Source: Prorocentrum cordatum (taxonomy: Eukaryota > Sar > Dinophyceae > Prorocentrales > Prorocentraceae). From it: a DNA stretch of 64,000 nt. The notes under the pieces are model-generated. The model saw only the letters and a list, made by a program, of their open reading frames with translations. It did no database searches and was not told the origin of the DNA. Below are positions 1 through 10,539 of this stretch, piece by piece (the stretch's first letter is position 1; each line of letters opens with the position of its first letter). The position numbers and the translations under genes were made by a program. The stretch spans positions 35,001 to 99,000 of the forward strand of contig CAUYUJ010001471.1 of assembly GCA_963575745.1 (NCBI GenBank). Direction: 5' to 3'.

Positions 1-430
1 AGACGGCCCAAAAGAGCCTCAAGACAGCCCAAGAAGGCCCCAAGAGAGCCCCAAGGCCAGCCCAAGAGGGGCCCCAGAGGGAGATCACGAAGCGAAAAAA
101 CCAGCTCTCCGCCCCAAAAAGCCACCAGGAGGCCCCAAGAGACCCCCAAGAGGCCCCAAGATGCCCCCAAGAGGCCCAAAAAATACAACAATAAGCCCCA
201 AAACAGCTCCCCAGGTGCCTCCAAACTGCCTCCAGCAGGCCCCCGAGAGGCTTCCCACGAGATCCCAACGAATATCTGAGAGGCCTCTGAACCACAACTC
301 AGGCACGGTGGCGGGATGGGCCGACTACTGGGAGGAGGAGCAAAGACGACGACGATAGGAATGCGGGGGATAAAGTCGGGCCATGACGCCCCCAAGACGT
401 CCAAGATTGCCTCCAAAAAAAAACAAGGGG
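1..430. repeat. CCAAGAGG-type degenerate repeat, block 1
   Basis: Quasi-periodic DNA built from variants of CCCAAGAGGCCCC, CCAAGATGCC and similar words spaced roughly every 12-20 bases. No frame reads as protein of normal composition. The same sequence class recurs at about 13240-14035, 15240-15860 and 61256-61920, always between genes. Confidence 0.75.
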
Positions 431-1029
431 TCGGCGGTGGGGCGTAAGCCTAAAGAATCTGAAATCCGCACGCCAGACCGCAGGGACTATGGCGCCTAAC
501 CCGCTCGGCAGCAGCATCCTGACCTCAGCAGGAGCGCCCGACGCACGGCGGCTACAGAGGTTGCCGAGTCCCCAGCGGACAAGTCGGGCCTCCCGACACC
601 ACGTGCCATGGACCCACCTGCAGGTGCCCAGCGCGTCTGCCGAGCGTGAGACCTTATACCTGCTCAGTGGTCTGGCAAGTGGTAGTCAGACTAAGGGCCC
701 CTAACTTCGTCTTTGCGCTCCGCGAAGCGCGAAGCGCGACTAACTTCTCGCTCTCGCGCCGCCCTTGAAAAGGTCTTTTGTTCCTCTGCTGCAGCCCCGA
801 CGACGTGCAATTACCGCGCCTCTAGCCGAAAAGGCCCGACTCCAGCGGGGGGCGGGCGGGATAGCGAAGGGGGGCTGCAGCAGCTGAAGGGTGGGAAAGG
901 GTGGGATGGCGAAGGGTGGGGCGGCGAAGGGGGGCGGGTGGGGCGGCGAAGGGTGGGAAAGGAATGAGGACCGTGAAGCGCGAAGCGCGAATAACTTCCC
1001 GACCTCGTGGGCGCCCTGTCGTGGCCACC
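431..1029. other. Intergenic stretch with GGCGAAGGGTGGG repeats
   Basis: No gene seen. About 850-965 holds a minisatellite of GGCGAAGGGTGGG-like units. The motif GAAGCGCGAAGCGCGA followed by TAACTTC occurs twice, near 723 and 975, a short dispersed repeat of unknown meaning. Confidence 0.5.
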
Positions 1030-1182
1030 TCAAGCAGCCGTTGCCCGTGCGGCCTCCACGAGGATGTCGCGCTCGCTGTAAAGGCCATCCTTCTTGATCA
1101 AGCCTGCCACGACGACGACAGCGGCGGATGCGACGACGGCGACGACGACGACGCGGGGGCGAGGGGGCGAGGGGACGACGAC

Positions 1183-1225
<43 letters not shown>

Positions 1226-3023
1226 TGGGGGGCCCTCCAACGATCTCGCCCGCCCGCCCCGCCTTTGCCGTATCGCTCAGCAATGTTCAGGATGATCTCC
1301 TGCGCCTTCTCCGAGGTCACCTCGCCCCTCACCGCGACCTGGCGCACCTGGCCGCCCGCCTCCTTCAGCACCGCGATGTCGGGGCGGTCCTGCGCGATCG
1401 GAGGCGGTGCCGGAGGCGCGACCGGAGCGCGGCCGCGGGGGCGGCGAGCGCGATTGGGGGAAGGGAAGACGCGCGCAAGGGGAGGGTGAGAGACGGGATC
1501 GCGGGAATGGGGAGGGGGAGGGGCAGGCCGACCAATCTGGCGCGTGCGCGTCGGGCGACGGAGACGGCGACGAGAGATGGCGTTTCCAATGAAACCCGAA
1601 CGAACTGCCAACGACCTCACATGAACCAGAGAGCGGCCCGCGGGCTGCGGCGGATCGGTCCTTCTGCTTGAGCGGCGCCGCAGTGATGGTCTTCCCGTCG
1701 GGCCCGAACCCCGCCCATATGGCCTTGCCCTTCGTGGCCGTTGCGATCGCAGCTTTCGCCTGCCCCGCCCTATGCGTGCCTCTCTCGCCTGCTCGCACTC
1801 GCGCCCCGTCCCGTCGACCATCCCTCCGATATATCTCGCCTCTCCCCGCCCGCTCCTGCTTGCCCATCCCTGCCTTCCACCCTCCCCCTCGTTCTTAACC
1901 CTTCCCTGTATCTCCCTCCCTCCCTCTATCCCCCCTGCGATCCCCACTCTTCTCGATTGATGCGCGGGCAAGCCTGCTGCCGCATGCGTCCGCGGCCCCT
2001 GCCCCCCCCCCCAGGCCCCTCCTTCATCAGCTCTGGTAAGTCGCTAGCCTTCAGCTGCTCTATCTTGAAAGTGCCCGTGCTGAACGTGGCCCACATCTCG
2101 TCCGAATCTGCCCTAGGTACCCAGGTATCCGAATACTCTGGCGGGCCGAACTTTTCCCTGCCAGCTTTTACTCTGAGGCTCGCTTGTTTCCTCTGGTTGT
2201 CGAAGCCGACCTTGTGGATGCTTTCGTCCGTTATGACCTCGCCTGCCGTGGGCGTCGGCGTCGGCATCTTCGGTTTCGGCGCGGGCGCGTCTTCGGGGTT
2301 CTCCGTCGCCGTCGGTGGCGTCGGCATCTTCGCTTTCGGCGTCTCCGATGGTTTAGGCGCCGCTTTTGGTTTCTCAGTCTCTGGCACTTGTGAGCCCCCT
2401 TCTTTCGTCGGCGCCGCCTTCGGTTTCTCGATCTCTGGCGCTGGTGGCATCGCTTTTGGTTTCTCGGTCTCTGGCGGCGGCGCTGGCGGCTTCGAGTAGC
2501 GCCTCTCCATGAAGCCAACGGGGGTGGCGTTGCTGATGCTTGCCTTGGGTTGGATGGTCGCAGGCGGAGTCGCGGCGGCAGCTTTCGATGGGCTCTGTGG
2601 TACTCCTGCTTTGACGGCTTTCGGCGACTTCTTCTCGTTAATTGTGATGTGAGTGATGCTTTTCTCCTCCGTGGTGCCCGTGGTGCTGCCCTCATCCGAC
2701 GCTGCATCAGTGCTCTCAGCTGCTGGCCTCTTCAAAGTCATTCTCACTTTCATTGCGGGCTTTCCAAGTGTAGCTGGACTCATTGCTGGCTTCTTCGAAA
2801 CAGGCTCCTCGTCGCTATCGTCATCCCAGGCTGCCGCTGCTGGCCGCTTTCGTGCTGCGCTGCCGTCATCATCCTCGGGTTCGTCTCCTTCCTCTGCATC
2901 GCCAGTTTGCTCGCCTCCCTCTGCCGCCCCGTCCTCGTCCTCCGGCTCGTCTTCCTCCTCGTCCTCGACGGTCGCCAGCAGCTTGTTCACCCACTGGAGC
3001 TGCTTTCGCCCTCCCCTACCCAT
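1030..3023 (-). CDS. Unknown Lys/Arg-Pro-Ala-rich protein, 4 exons, 433 aa
   Basis: Exons are 3023-2022, 1759-1661, 1389-1263 and 1103-1030. Their lengths (1002, 99, 127 and 74 nt) keep one frame to a TGA stop. The start is the ATG at 3023 in a good context (GGGGCCATGG). The first exon encodes an acidic stretch, KRPAAA-like motifs and a Pro/Lys/Glu low-complexity middle (PETEKPKAAPK repeated), then a compact basic end. The last exons (AKAAIATATKGKAIWAGFGP, then RPDIAVLKEAGGQVRQVAV) look like a small folded domain I do not recognise. Donors are GA (ATGAAG/GAGG), GA (CAGAAG/GACCG) and GC (CAAAG/GCGGG), typical of dinoflagellate nuclear introns. Intron 2 is bounded by the direct repeat AGGACCG, and intron 3 is mostly GAC triplets. 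Function unknown. Confidence 0.72.
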
Positions 3024-3104
3024 GGCCCCGGCAACGCCCCCCAGCGCGCGAGGCTCGCCCTGCCCCGTAATATTCCGGTCGGCCCCCCGTGCCCCGGGGA
3101 GGTT

Positions 3105-3168
3105 CACGGGGAGCTCATTGGGGCTCATTGGGAGTTCATTGGGGGTTCATTGGGGCGCTCATCGCACA
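3105..3168. repeat. GTTCATTGGGG short tandem repeat upstream of the 433-aa gene
   Basis: Five degenerate units of about 11-13 bp built around CTCATTGGG or TTCATTGGG, lying about 85-145 bp upstream of the ATG at 3023. Could be part of the upstream intergenic or regulatory region; no function can be assigned. Confidence 0.6.
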
Positions 3169-3289
3169 TGCCCTCGCACCCTCCTCCCTCCTTTCCTGTT
3201 CCTGATGGTTCTTTCCCCTCCCTCCCATCCTCCTCCCTCCCATCCCCCTCCCTTTCCACCTCCTCCTCGCCGTCCTCGTCGTCCTTTCC

Positions 3290-4135
3290 CTCCCCCTCTC
3301 ACGTCGTCGTCGTCGTCGAAGTTCGTCGTGACGTCGTTCGTCGTCGTCGGCGGCGACGCCGACCCCGCCCGCCCTGCGTCGCGGACGTGCACCGCCGCCG
3401 TGCGCAGCCGCTTGGAATAGATCTTGATCCACTTCTCGCGCGCCCCCCAGGGCCCGATGGGGGAGCGGAGCACGGATGGGCGAGCACGGAGGGGCGAGGA
3501 GCGGGAGGACAGGAGCACGGAGGGGGGGGGGAGCGGAAGGAGTGAAAGATCTTCCTCCCTTCTCTTTCCTCCCTCCTCCTCCTCCTCCTCCTCCTCCTCC
3601 TCCTTCTCCCTCATCCTCCTCCTCGTCATCCTCTCTATCCTCCTCCGCCCTCCTCATCGTCCTCTCTATCCTCCTCTACCCTCCTCCCTCCTCCTCCCTC
3701 ATCCTCCTCCTCCACCCTCCTGCCCCCAATCCCCGCGCCTTCTCTTGCATGTTGAATGCCTTCATGTCGTGGACGAGCCGCAGCGCTGTGGCCGCCGTGC
3801 TCTTGAGTAGACGCGACTCGTCCACGGCCAACATCAGCTCTATCATCATGTTCTTGTTCTGCCCATCCCCATGTCGTGCTCCCCCGCTCCACCGCCCCTT
3901 CTCCCGCTCTCCCTCGTCGCTTGTCTCTCCACCTCGTTCTCCTCCTCCTCCTCCTCCTCCTCCTCCTCCACTCCCTCTTCAATCAAGTCCTTTCGCTAAC
4001 CCTCCCCTCCCCGCCCCTCCTTCATCGACGCCACGTGGTCGGGCTTGCTCTTCCGCTGGCCTTGCGGGTAGAGGAAGAACGACGCATCGGCCTTCACGTG
4101 CGGCATCAGCGCTTCTAGAGGGGGCGACGACGACG

Positions 4136-4175
<40 letters not shown>

Positions 4176-4400
4176 CGATAGCGGCGACGACGAAGACTGC
4201 GGCGACGACGACGACGACGACTGCGGCGACAGCGTCGACGACGACGGCGGCGGCGACGACGTCGACGACGACTGCGACGGCGACGTCGACGACGAAGAGG
4301 CGGCTCTCGCCTTCGCCACGGCCGCCGCCGTGACGTCGTCGCCCGCCTCGGGCCCCTCCTCCTCCTCCTTCTCGCTGCTCTCGACGAGCTCAGCGTCCAT
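3290..4400 (-). CDS. Unknown multi-exon gene, 3' end unresolved
   Basis: Four minus-strand exons read as ordinary protein. Exon a (about 4400-4300) starts MDAELVESSEKEEEEGPEAG. Exon b (about 4107-4024) has the core MPHVKADASFFLYPQGQRK. Exon c is 3858-3739, exactly 40 codons from acceptor GGGCAG to a GC donor, with core MIELMLAVDESRLLKSTAAT. Exon d (about 3462-3370) has the core WIKIYSKRLRTAAVHV. The intron between a and b is almost all GAC/GTC triplets. The border of c and d shares the direct repeat GAGAAG. No family recognised. The end of the gene, and whether more 5' exons lie above 4400, cannot be settled; the start at 4400 is only the first in-frame ATG. Confidence 0.5.
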
Positions 4401-4429
4401 GGCTGCCGTTTTCGCCGCCCGACGAAAGG

Positions 4430-4634
4430 GGGGCTCCACGTCGGAGGCATGGCGGCGACGACGACGACGACGGAGGAGGAGGAATGACGGCGACGACGAC
4501 GCGGCGATGACGACGACGACGGAGGAGGAGGAGGAGGAGGAGGAGGAACGACGACGGAGGAACGATGACGAACCACGACGACGACGACGACCACGACCAC
4601 GACCACGACGACGACGACGACGACGACGACTACC

Positions 4635-4677
<43 letters not shown>

Positions 4678-4720
4678 CGACGGCGACGACGACGACGACG
4701 TCCGCGGCGCATCGTCGTCG
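4430..4720. repeat. GAC/ACG triplet microsatellite
   Basis: Near-pure (GAC)n, (ACG)n and (GGA)n arrays. All frames give poly-Arg, poly-Asp or poly-Ser strings, so the long ORFs here are artefacts of triplet repeats. Confidence 0.85.
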
Positions 4721-5159
4721 ACATGCCCCCCCGCTTTTCCGCGCGCAGCGCGGGAAGGCGCCCCCCTAAGCCAAGGGGGCGGCGACGACGGGCGCGACCG
4801 CTTCCTTCTCCTCCTCACCCCCCCCTCCCGCCTCTTCCCCCTCCCCCTCCTCCTCCTCCCCCCCCCTCCCTTAGACAAATCTAACGGAAGAGCGCGTTTC
4901 CTCCTCTTCTTCCTCCCCCTCCTCCTCCTCTCGTGCGGGGCGCACAGCGCTGCGTGCAGCCCAGTCGCAAAGAGTACCCCTGAACCCTTGTATTATATAT
5001 ATGGATATGTGTATATATATATGTATATATACATACATGCACGTGAAACTGTCATGCTTATTGTATTAGTATAGCACGTACATTGTATGCGAGATAGCTG
5101 TGTTATGTGATATGACGGTGTGATGTCTATAATGGTGGCGGTAGTGGTTATGATGATAC
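4721..5159. other. Intergenic, C-rich then TA-rich
   Basis: No gene seen. About 4800-4945 is polypyrimidine (CCT/CTC). About 4990-5040 is an AT-rich patch of TATATA and TACATA steps, unusual against the GC-rich surroundings. Confidence 0.4.
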
Positions 5160-5201
5160 TGATGATGGTGACGGTGATGATGATGATGATGATGATGATG
5201 G
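5160..5201. repeat. (ATG)n microsatellite
   Basis: About eight consecutive GAT/ATG triplets followed by a duplicated motif GGTTCCTCCATTCCTCT (near 5200 and 5239). Confidence 0.85.
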
Positions 5202-5289
5202 TTCCTCCATTCCTCTGTTTTTCTTTGTTTACTTATGTGGTTCCTCCATTCCTCTTGTTTTTCTTCGCCTGTTTTCTTGTCACCTTCAA

Positions 5290-6412
5290 GACAACACTAT
5301 TCCTCATCGGCGCTGCGGAATGGAAGCTCTGGGTGTACTCGACGTCGAGGATCGCGCGCTCCAGGAAGTCCGCGCCTGGCGGGTCCGCCGGCCGCCGGCT
5401 GCGGGCGCGGTCCCAAGCCGGCGCCCGCTGCTCCGTCAGCGGCTCCTGGTGCAGCCACCGGCGGACCAGGCCGGCCACCGCGTTTTCGAGGCTGCCGTGG
5501 CGGCGCCCCGCGCCGCCGCCCAGGGCGCAAGTGGCCGCGCGCGTGCCCTCCTCGTCCAGCGGCTCTCCGCAGGGGGCGCCGCGGGCCCCCTGGGCGGCAG
5601 GGCGGTTCTGGCAGGTCTGCGCGGCCGTCTGGAGCTCTGCCTGCGCGCGCCGGGCCTGGGCAAGTGCGCGCGGGCGCGAAGCCCCGTGGCCCACAGTGGG
5701 TCCTCCATCGAGCAAGCGGGATCGCTCGGGTAGCCGAGAAACCCCGCGGCCCCTGGCCCTCCGGCCCCCAGCAGCGTCGCCCGCCCGTGGCTGTGCAAAC
5801 GCTGCCTCAGGGCAGCGTGGGTTTTCTTTTGCACAGCTTGCGCGAGAGTGCTCTGCTTCGCTGGGTGCTGCAGGGCGTCCAACAGGGAAGCGCCCGGCGC
5901 GGGGTCCGCGCCCTGCAGGGAGAGCTCCGTCCGCGCGTCGGAGAGAGCCTCGCCGAGCCGCGGCGCCGCGTCCAGCAGCTCGAGCAAGGAGTCGGCGCCT
6001 AGGTCCGCGGCAACGCTGGGCACGCAGGCGGCCCAGCCGGCCCAGAAGGCAGCGGCTCTTCGCGTCGTGTCCCACTGCAGCCCCGCCCCAGACAGCTTGA
6101 GCGGCAGGCCGAGGAGCGCCCGCGCCGCCTCGCCCTGGGGCCGCCCGGCGAGTTCCTCCCAGTAGTTCGCCAGGGTGGTGTCGTAGCGCGCCGCCTCCGC
6201 CTCGCCTGCCAGTTGCGCGCGCAGGACATGCTGGCTTGCCGCGCCGGCGTAGGTGCGCAGCAGGATCCCGGTCGCTTGCAACGAGAGGCCGTGCTCGCCG
6301 ACCGCGCGCTTCCCCAGCGGCCGGAGGGCGTTCCAGAGCTCCGCCAAGCGGTCGGCCGCCCGCTCAAGGCCGCTGTTTTGGCCCAGCTCGAACCCAGTAG
6401 CCTGAACGAGCT
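5290..6412 (-). pseudogene. LINE-like retrotransposon remnant (post-RT region), 5'-truncated and frameshifted
   Basis: Read on the minus strand, a thumb-like region (LRTYAGAASQHVLRAQL, then YDTTLANYWEELAG) is followed by a Cys/His segment (CGEPLDEEGTRAATCALGG, then GRRHGSLENAVAGLVRRWL) and a short end (RAILDVEYTQ). The arrangement C-x3-D-E-E-G-T-x-A-A-T-C followed by RH is characteristic of the C-terminal part of many LINE polyproteins, just before a restriction-like endonuclease. Coding switches frame at about 5660-5690, and nothing upstream of 6412 resembles reverse transcriptase: the sequence there changes abruptly to AT-rich DNA. I infer a dead 5'-truncated insertion. The assignment to LINEs rests on motif layout only. 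Confidence 0.6.
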
Positions 6413-6595
6413 AACTTTTGAACGAACCGTTTATCTTGTCATATCTTATTTCGACGACTCCAAATTAACACAACTGTCACAATTTAACATCATTGTGCAT
6501 GATGTAACTATATGTTGTCATATTAATTATAAGTTAATTAACTACATAAGTTATTTATAATTATAATTTATGATTAAATCAAAAGTATACAGAGC
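6413..6595. other. Sharp AT-rich island
   Basis: About 180 bp of markedly AT-rich DNA (words such as TTAATTATAAGTTAATTAAC) beginning exactly where the LINE-like coding similarity stops. No ORF of substance. It may be the target DNA or another inserted element. Confidence 0.55.
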
Positions 6596-7095
6596 GCCGC
6601 GTCTGCGGTGGGCGGTGGCGATTGAGGCGGCGGCGGCCGCAGTGTTGGTAGCGGTGGTCGCGGCGGTGGTCGCGGCTGGTCGCGGTGGTGGGTGGTTGGT
6701 TGTTGCGGCGGGTGGCGGTGACGATTGCGGTGCTGGCGGTGGTGGTGTTCGTAGCGGTGGTGGTCGTAATGTTGGCGGTGGTAGGCGGTGATGGCGTTGT
6801 GCTAAGTAGCGGTCGTGTGTGGCGGTGGACGGGAAAGGTCGTGGCGTTTGCAGTGGTGGCGGTCGCGGTGTTCGACGCGGCGGCGGCGGTGTCGGTCTTT
6901 CTGGCGGCGGTTGTGGTCGTCGCGTTGGTCGCGGCGGGCGGTGCCAGTGCCGTGCCGCGCAGCGTTCCTTGGCTAGCGCTGCGCTAGCCGTGCTTGCGCG
7001 GCGTCGTGGGCAGTGGGCTGCGCTAGCGCTGCGCTGTACCAGCGCGGCGCCAGCGCTGGGCGGCGCCAGCGCTGGGCGGCGCTGGCGCTAGGGAC
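6596..7095. repeat. G/T-skewed GCGGTGGT degenerate repeat
   Basis: The plus strand is strongly G+T biased, with GCGGTGGT- and GGTGGTCG-like words, ending in a run of short palindromic units (GGCGCCAGCGCTGGGC, repeated) at about 7045-7092. No credible gene on either strand. Confidence 0.6.
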
Positions 7096-7168
7096 GTGGA
7101 ACAGCGAGGCGGTTGAGCCTTCCAGGGGGGAAGAGGTGAGGGGAGGAGGATCGACACCACTGATTTTT

Positions 7169-8954
7169 TTACATCTCCTGTCGGAGCATCAATCCACACA
7201 GCCTCTTGGCGAGCACATTTTCCTGAACGCTGGAATGATAGCGCCCGCTCACAGAGCCTTTCCACACTTGAGCGGTGGTGCCCATGGCCCGCTCGTAAGC
7301 GTAGCATTGCACAAATCGCGGGTTTATCACGCTGGCGAGCAACGGGAGGTGTTGGACTTTGTGAACCTTGGGTTTCACAGCCCAGCTCAAAACACCCCTC
7401 ACTCTTGCACTCTCTCGAAGCCTCTGGAAATTATCACCTAAAACAAGCACGTGCTCTTTGAGCGCGGCCAGGGCCGCGTCGCTGAGAAATATCGGGCTGC
7501 TGTGAAAAACATCGTATAAGCCCGCAAGGCTGTCGATCACAAAACGGCAAGCCACATCGCGTTCTGAGTCCGACGTAAGGTATGTGTGAACAAGACTTTG
7601 GAAGAATGGAGCAGCCGATCGCGTGTTGGCGGCCTTGATGACAGGGCAGTGGAGCTCGTGCCAACCGTCCTGCATGGTCAGGTTGGCCTTCACAATCTTT
7701 GGCAACCGATGCGTCGGCGCATGCATGGCTATCATACCACGCGTCCTTGAGCTCGTTGATTCTTAGAAGACGTAGAGACTGGTTGTTGCCGAGCCCTGGA
7801 TGTCGGACTAGCGCGTGCAGCAGACTGCCGTACACGATGGCCGCGAGTCCCTTGCAGTCAACAAGGTGCATCATGTCTAGAATGATGAAAAATCGATGGA
7901 AGTATTGCGAAGCAAGCAGCGGATGAAGAGGGGCCCTCGCTCGTGCGCGGTAGAACGCGGCTGGCATTTCTTCTGTGCATCTCCAGGCTGCTCCTCGCTG
8001 CAAGTCCGTATACGGCCTATGCGACCTGTTGGATAGACACTCTGTGCACATCTCAGTGGCAGCATTGTTATGAGGGAGGCCGTATACGTTGCAATGGACC
8101 TCTTCGTCCGATTCAGCGAACAAGACGCAAAAGTTCCATGCGGCGCCATCTGTGTCTTTGATTGTGTCTCCCGTGGCAAGCGAATCGAAGTCTGAAAGAA
8201 GTGCCCGCCAACAATCAACAAGCGTATCAGATGTCAGGCTCGTGCGCATTACATACTTTGTGACTTTTTCGTCGCCTGCCCCCAAGAGGCCCCCAAATGA
8301 CAGCGTGGTTGCCGACCTCGCCTTGGTGACTGGCGCGCTGTCCTCGTGGACCGCGAGAGGCGCCATGCGGGTCAACTGTCGCGCACTCTTGCCTCTGATG
8401 AAAAGGCGATTGTCTGCGATGTCGCGAGCGCGAGGCCGGCCTAAGAAGTCCTTCCAAAAATCCCGCAATATTGATTCACGAGCTCCCAGAAGACGACCGA
8501 AATCTCGATTGTAGTGCTTGTGTAGCAGAGCGATATATCTAGAGGGTAGCACCGCCCGATCGTTCGTCGGCAGAGTGTCGATGAGACCGTTGACACCGCA
8601 TTCTTGAAGTAGGCCCATGAGACCTCGGTTGCACCTCTGCGGCGACCCTTCCGACCCGATATTGCTGAGGCGAAGGGCCATAGGATGCGCCATCCCATCA
8701 GCAACTGCGTTCGCCATGCGGTTTCTACGCCGAAGCGCGCTCACTCTCCCATCGCACCACTCTATGAGGTGACCTCCAGCTAGCCTCGATATGTTGGGGA
8801 GCACCTCTGGCGCTGGATCCTCATCGGACGACTGTCGTTGCCGCCGCACGCCCCTGAGGCGCCGAGGTCGAGGTGGTAAGATCGGCGCCCACAGGTGGCT
8901 CAACATCTCAAAAGCAGCATGCACTGACAACAGTAGACAAGCCAGCCGAGCCAT
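7169..8954 (-). pseudogene. Transposase-like ORF (CACTA/KDZ-type features), one frameshift
   Basis: The ORF starts at the ATG at 8954 and reads to about 7715, then continues in another frame to a stop at 7169, about 595 residues in all. The middle has YFHRFFIILDMMHLVDCKG, and the second half has PKVHKVQHLPLLASVINPRF followed by MGTTAQVWKGSVSGRYH. A D-x-x-H element in a hydrophobic context plus a late PK-x-H-x-x-x-H-L element is reminiscent of large cut-and-paste transposases of the CACTA/TNP2 and KDZ groups. That placement is inference; I cannot assign all DDE residues. The single shift at about 7715 (from ...DAWYDSHACA to ...HRLPKIVKANL) needs a one-base change. There is no sign of introns, and a leader-like sequence lies 44 bp upstream, so it may be a retro-copy. 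Confidence 0.55.
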
Positions 8955-8997
8955 GACGCCCGAGTTCAGGCATGGCGGTTGTTTGGGACAAAAGGTG

Positions 8998-9020
8998 TCT
9001 GAGCCAAAATATGGCTACGA
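8998..9020 (-). other. Relict spliced-leader sequence before the transposase-like ORF
   Basis: The minus strand reads TCGTAGCCATATTTTGGCTC then AGA. This matches the dinoflagellate spliced leader (core CCGTAGCCATTTTGGCTCAA) at about 18 of 21 positions once a 2-base AT insertion is allowed. It lies 44 bp upstream of the ATG at 8954, in sense orientation, and no splice donor follows. A genomic leader copy at a gene's 5' end is the known signature of reintegrated trans-spliced mRNA. Confidence 0.7.
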
Positions 9021-9129
9021 AAGCGCAACAGCACAAGCGTGGAGGACAGGGGGAAGTCGAGCGCCCCCAAGAAACATCTATCTACGAGTGCTGGCATCAT
9101 GCACTCACGTATGATTACGACGAGCCCCC

Positions 9130-9490
9130 GCACTCCGCATAGCATAGCAGCCGTGGCATGGCATAGCTTTGCACATGAAGGCTTTGCATAGCATAGCATG
9201 GAATAGCATCTTTTAACATTGCGTAGCATAGCCTGGCATTACATGGGATCACATATCATTGCATTTCACAACACGGCATGGATTAGCACGACATGTAACA
9301 AGTACGGCGTAGCACCGCGTGCATCACCACAGCATGATGTTGCCTAGCTAGCATCACATTGCATGGCATGGCGTACCATGGCATAGTATAGCATACAAAT
9401 GCACGTCATGGCAAGGCACGGCATACCATGGCATTGTACAGCAGAGAATACCGTAGTGCACGGCCTTGCGTAGCTTTGCATTCGATTGCC
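9130..9490. repeat. Degenerate GCATA/GCATG pentanucleotide satellite
   Basis: About 360 bp composed almost wholly of GCATAGCATAGC, GCATGGCATGGC and relatives with frequent substitutions. No coding potential. An old, decaying 5-bp tandem repeat. Confidence 0.8.
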
Positions 9491-9584
9491 ATGGACGCAT
9501 GAAATATCATTTCTAGCGGCCTTCGGCTCATCCCGATCCTCCCGTACCCACCGCGACCTACACCCTCCGACCGACAAGCAGGGC

Positions 9585-9742
9585 GACAAGCAGCCACGAA
9601 CGACCACCACTCCAGCAGCCACGAACCTCCAGCAGCCACGAACGACCAGACCTCCAGCAGGAGGGGTGGGTGGTCGTTCGATGCCGCTGCGGGGTGATCT
9701 TTCGCGGCTGTTGGCGGGGTGGTCGTTCGTGGCTGCTGGAGG
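9585..9742. repeat. Inverted-repeat cluster, CAGCAGCCACGAACGACCA family
   Basis: The unit CAGCAGCCACGAAC(GACCA) occurs three times in direct orientation (9590-9650). Its reverse complement TGGTCGTTCGTGGCTGCTGG occurs at 9720-9739, with a partial inverted copy near 9670, so the region could fold as a long hairpin. May be a non-autonomous element or simple inverted duplication. Confidence 0.65.
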
Positions 9743-10539
9743 GATGGTCGTTCAGAGCTTGATATTTCTGCAGTTGACGCAACATCCCAGTCTTGTCGAG
9801 AAATGCGCGACGAAGGCGGAGCACAGGATGAGTCGGATGAAGAAGGAGGGGGAGGGGAGGAGGCAGGAGTGGGGAGGAGGCGGAGGAATGGACGGGAGGG
9901 ATGAGGACATGTTTATTCTCAAATCGATCTGAACAGATATTTGCTTTAAGCACAAAAGGAGAGCAGGATGCCGTGCGACCAAGAGAGGCCCCCCCCCCCC
10001 CCGCCCTACAAATGCACACCACACGAGCACGAATTGGGACCAGAACTGTATCTCAACGCCAGAACTGTATCTCAATGCCGGTTGGCAATCTCTCACCGCC
10101 GGAACGATATCTCAACACCAGAACAACCCTCGAGGGATGGCGGTCGACTAGCTGCCTGCGCCAGCGCACGGCTGAAGCAGCGTTGCTCTAAAGGAGCAGA
10201 GGATGGGGGGAGGAGGAAGAGGACGAGGAGGAGGGTGAAGCGATTTTCTCTGCTCGCGATCCCCGTCTTCAAGACGGTGTGAACGTCATTTCGTTTAAAC
10301 CCGCGGGCGCATGCCTAAAGCTGTGCTCGGGCAAGCTTGCCCCAGAGCAGCCTCGCCCGAATCTACCCCCAGAGCACCGCCGAGGCCCTGCTAGAAATTC
10401 AGATTTGTTTCAGATTATTTCAGATGTTTTATGACAGTGTTTCGAGCGTGATTTTTCTGATATCTGAAAAATCTGAATTCTGGGCGCCAGATCTGGCCCC
10501 GACCATCTCGAGCCAGACGGGGCGCCAGCCGACGGCCAC
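9743..10539. other. Intergenic, with short tandem units and an AT-rich hairpin
   Basis: No gene seen. At 10030-10130 a degenerate CCAGAACTGTATCTCAACG unit is repeated about four times. At 10393-10418 and 10460-10481 there are imperfect inverted arms built from TTCAGAT/ATCTGAA, giving a stem of about 20 bp with small bulges around a loop of about 40 bases. Confidence 0.5.

Noticed and set aside
4115-4884. Poly-Arg, poly-Ser and poly-Asp ORFs on both strands
   Set aside because: Products of GAC/ACG triplet repeats with no normal protein composition.
5233-6002. Plus-strand ORFs opposite the LINE remnant
   Set aside because: They are antisense shadows of a minus-strand region with recognisable Cys/His retroelement motifs.
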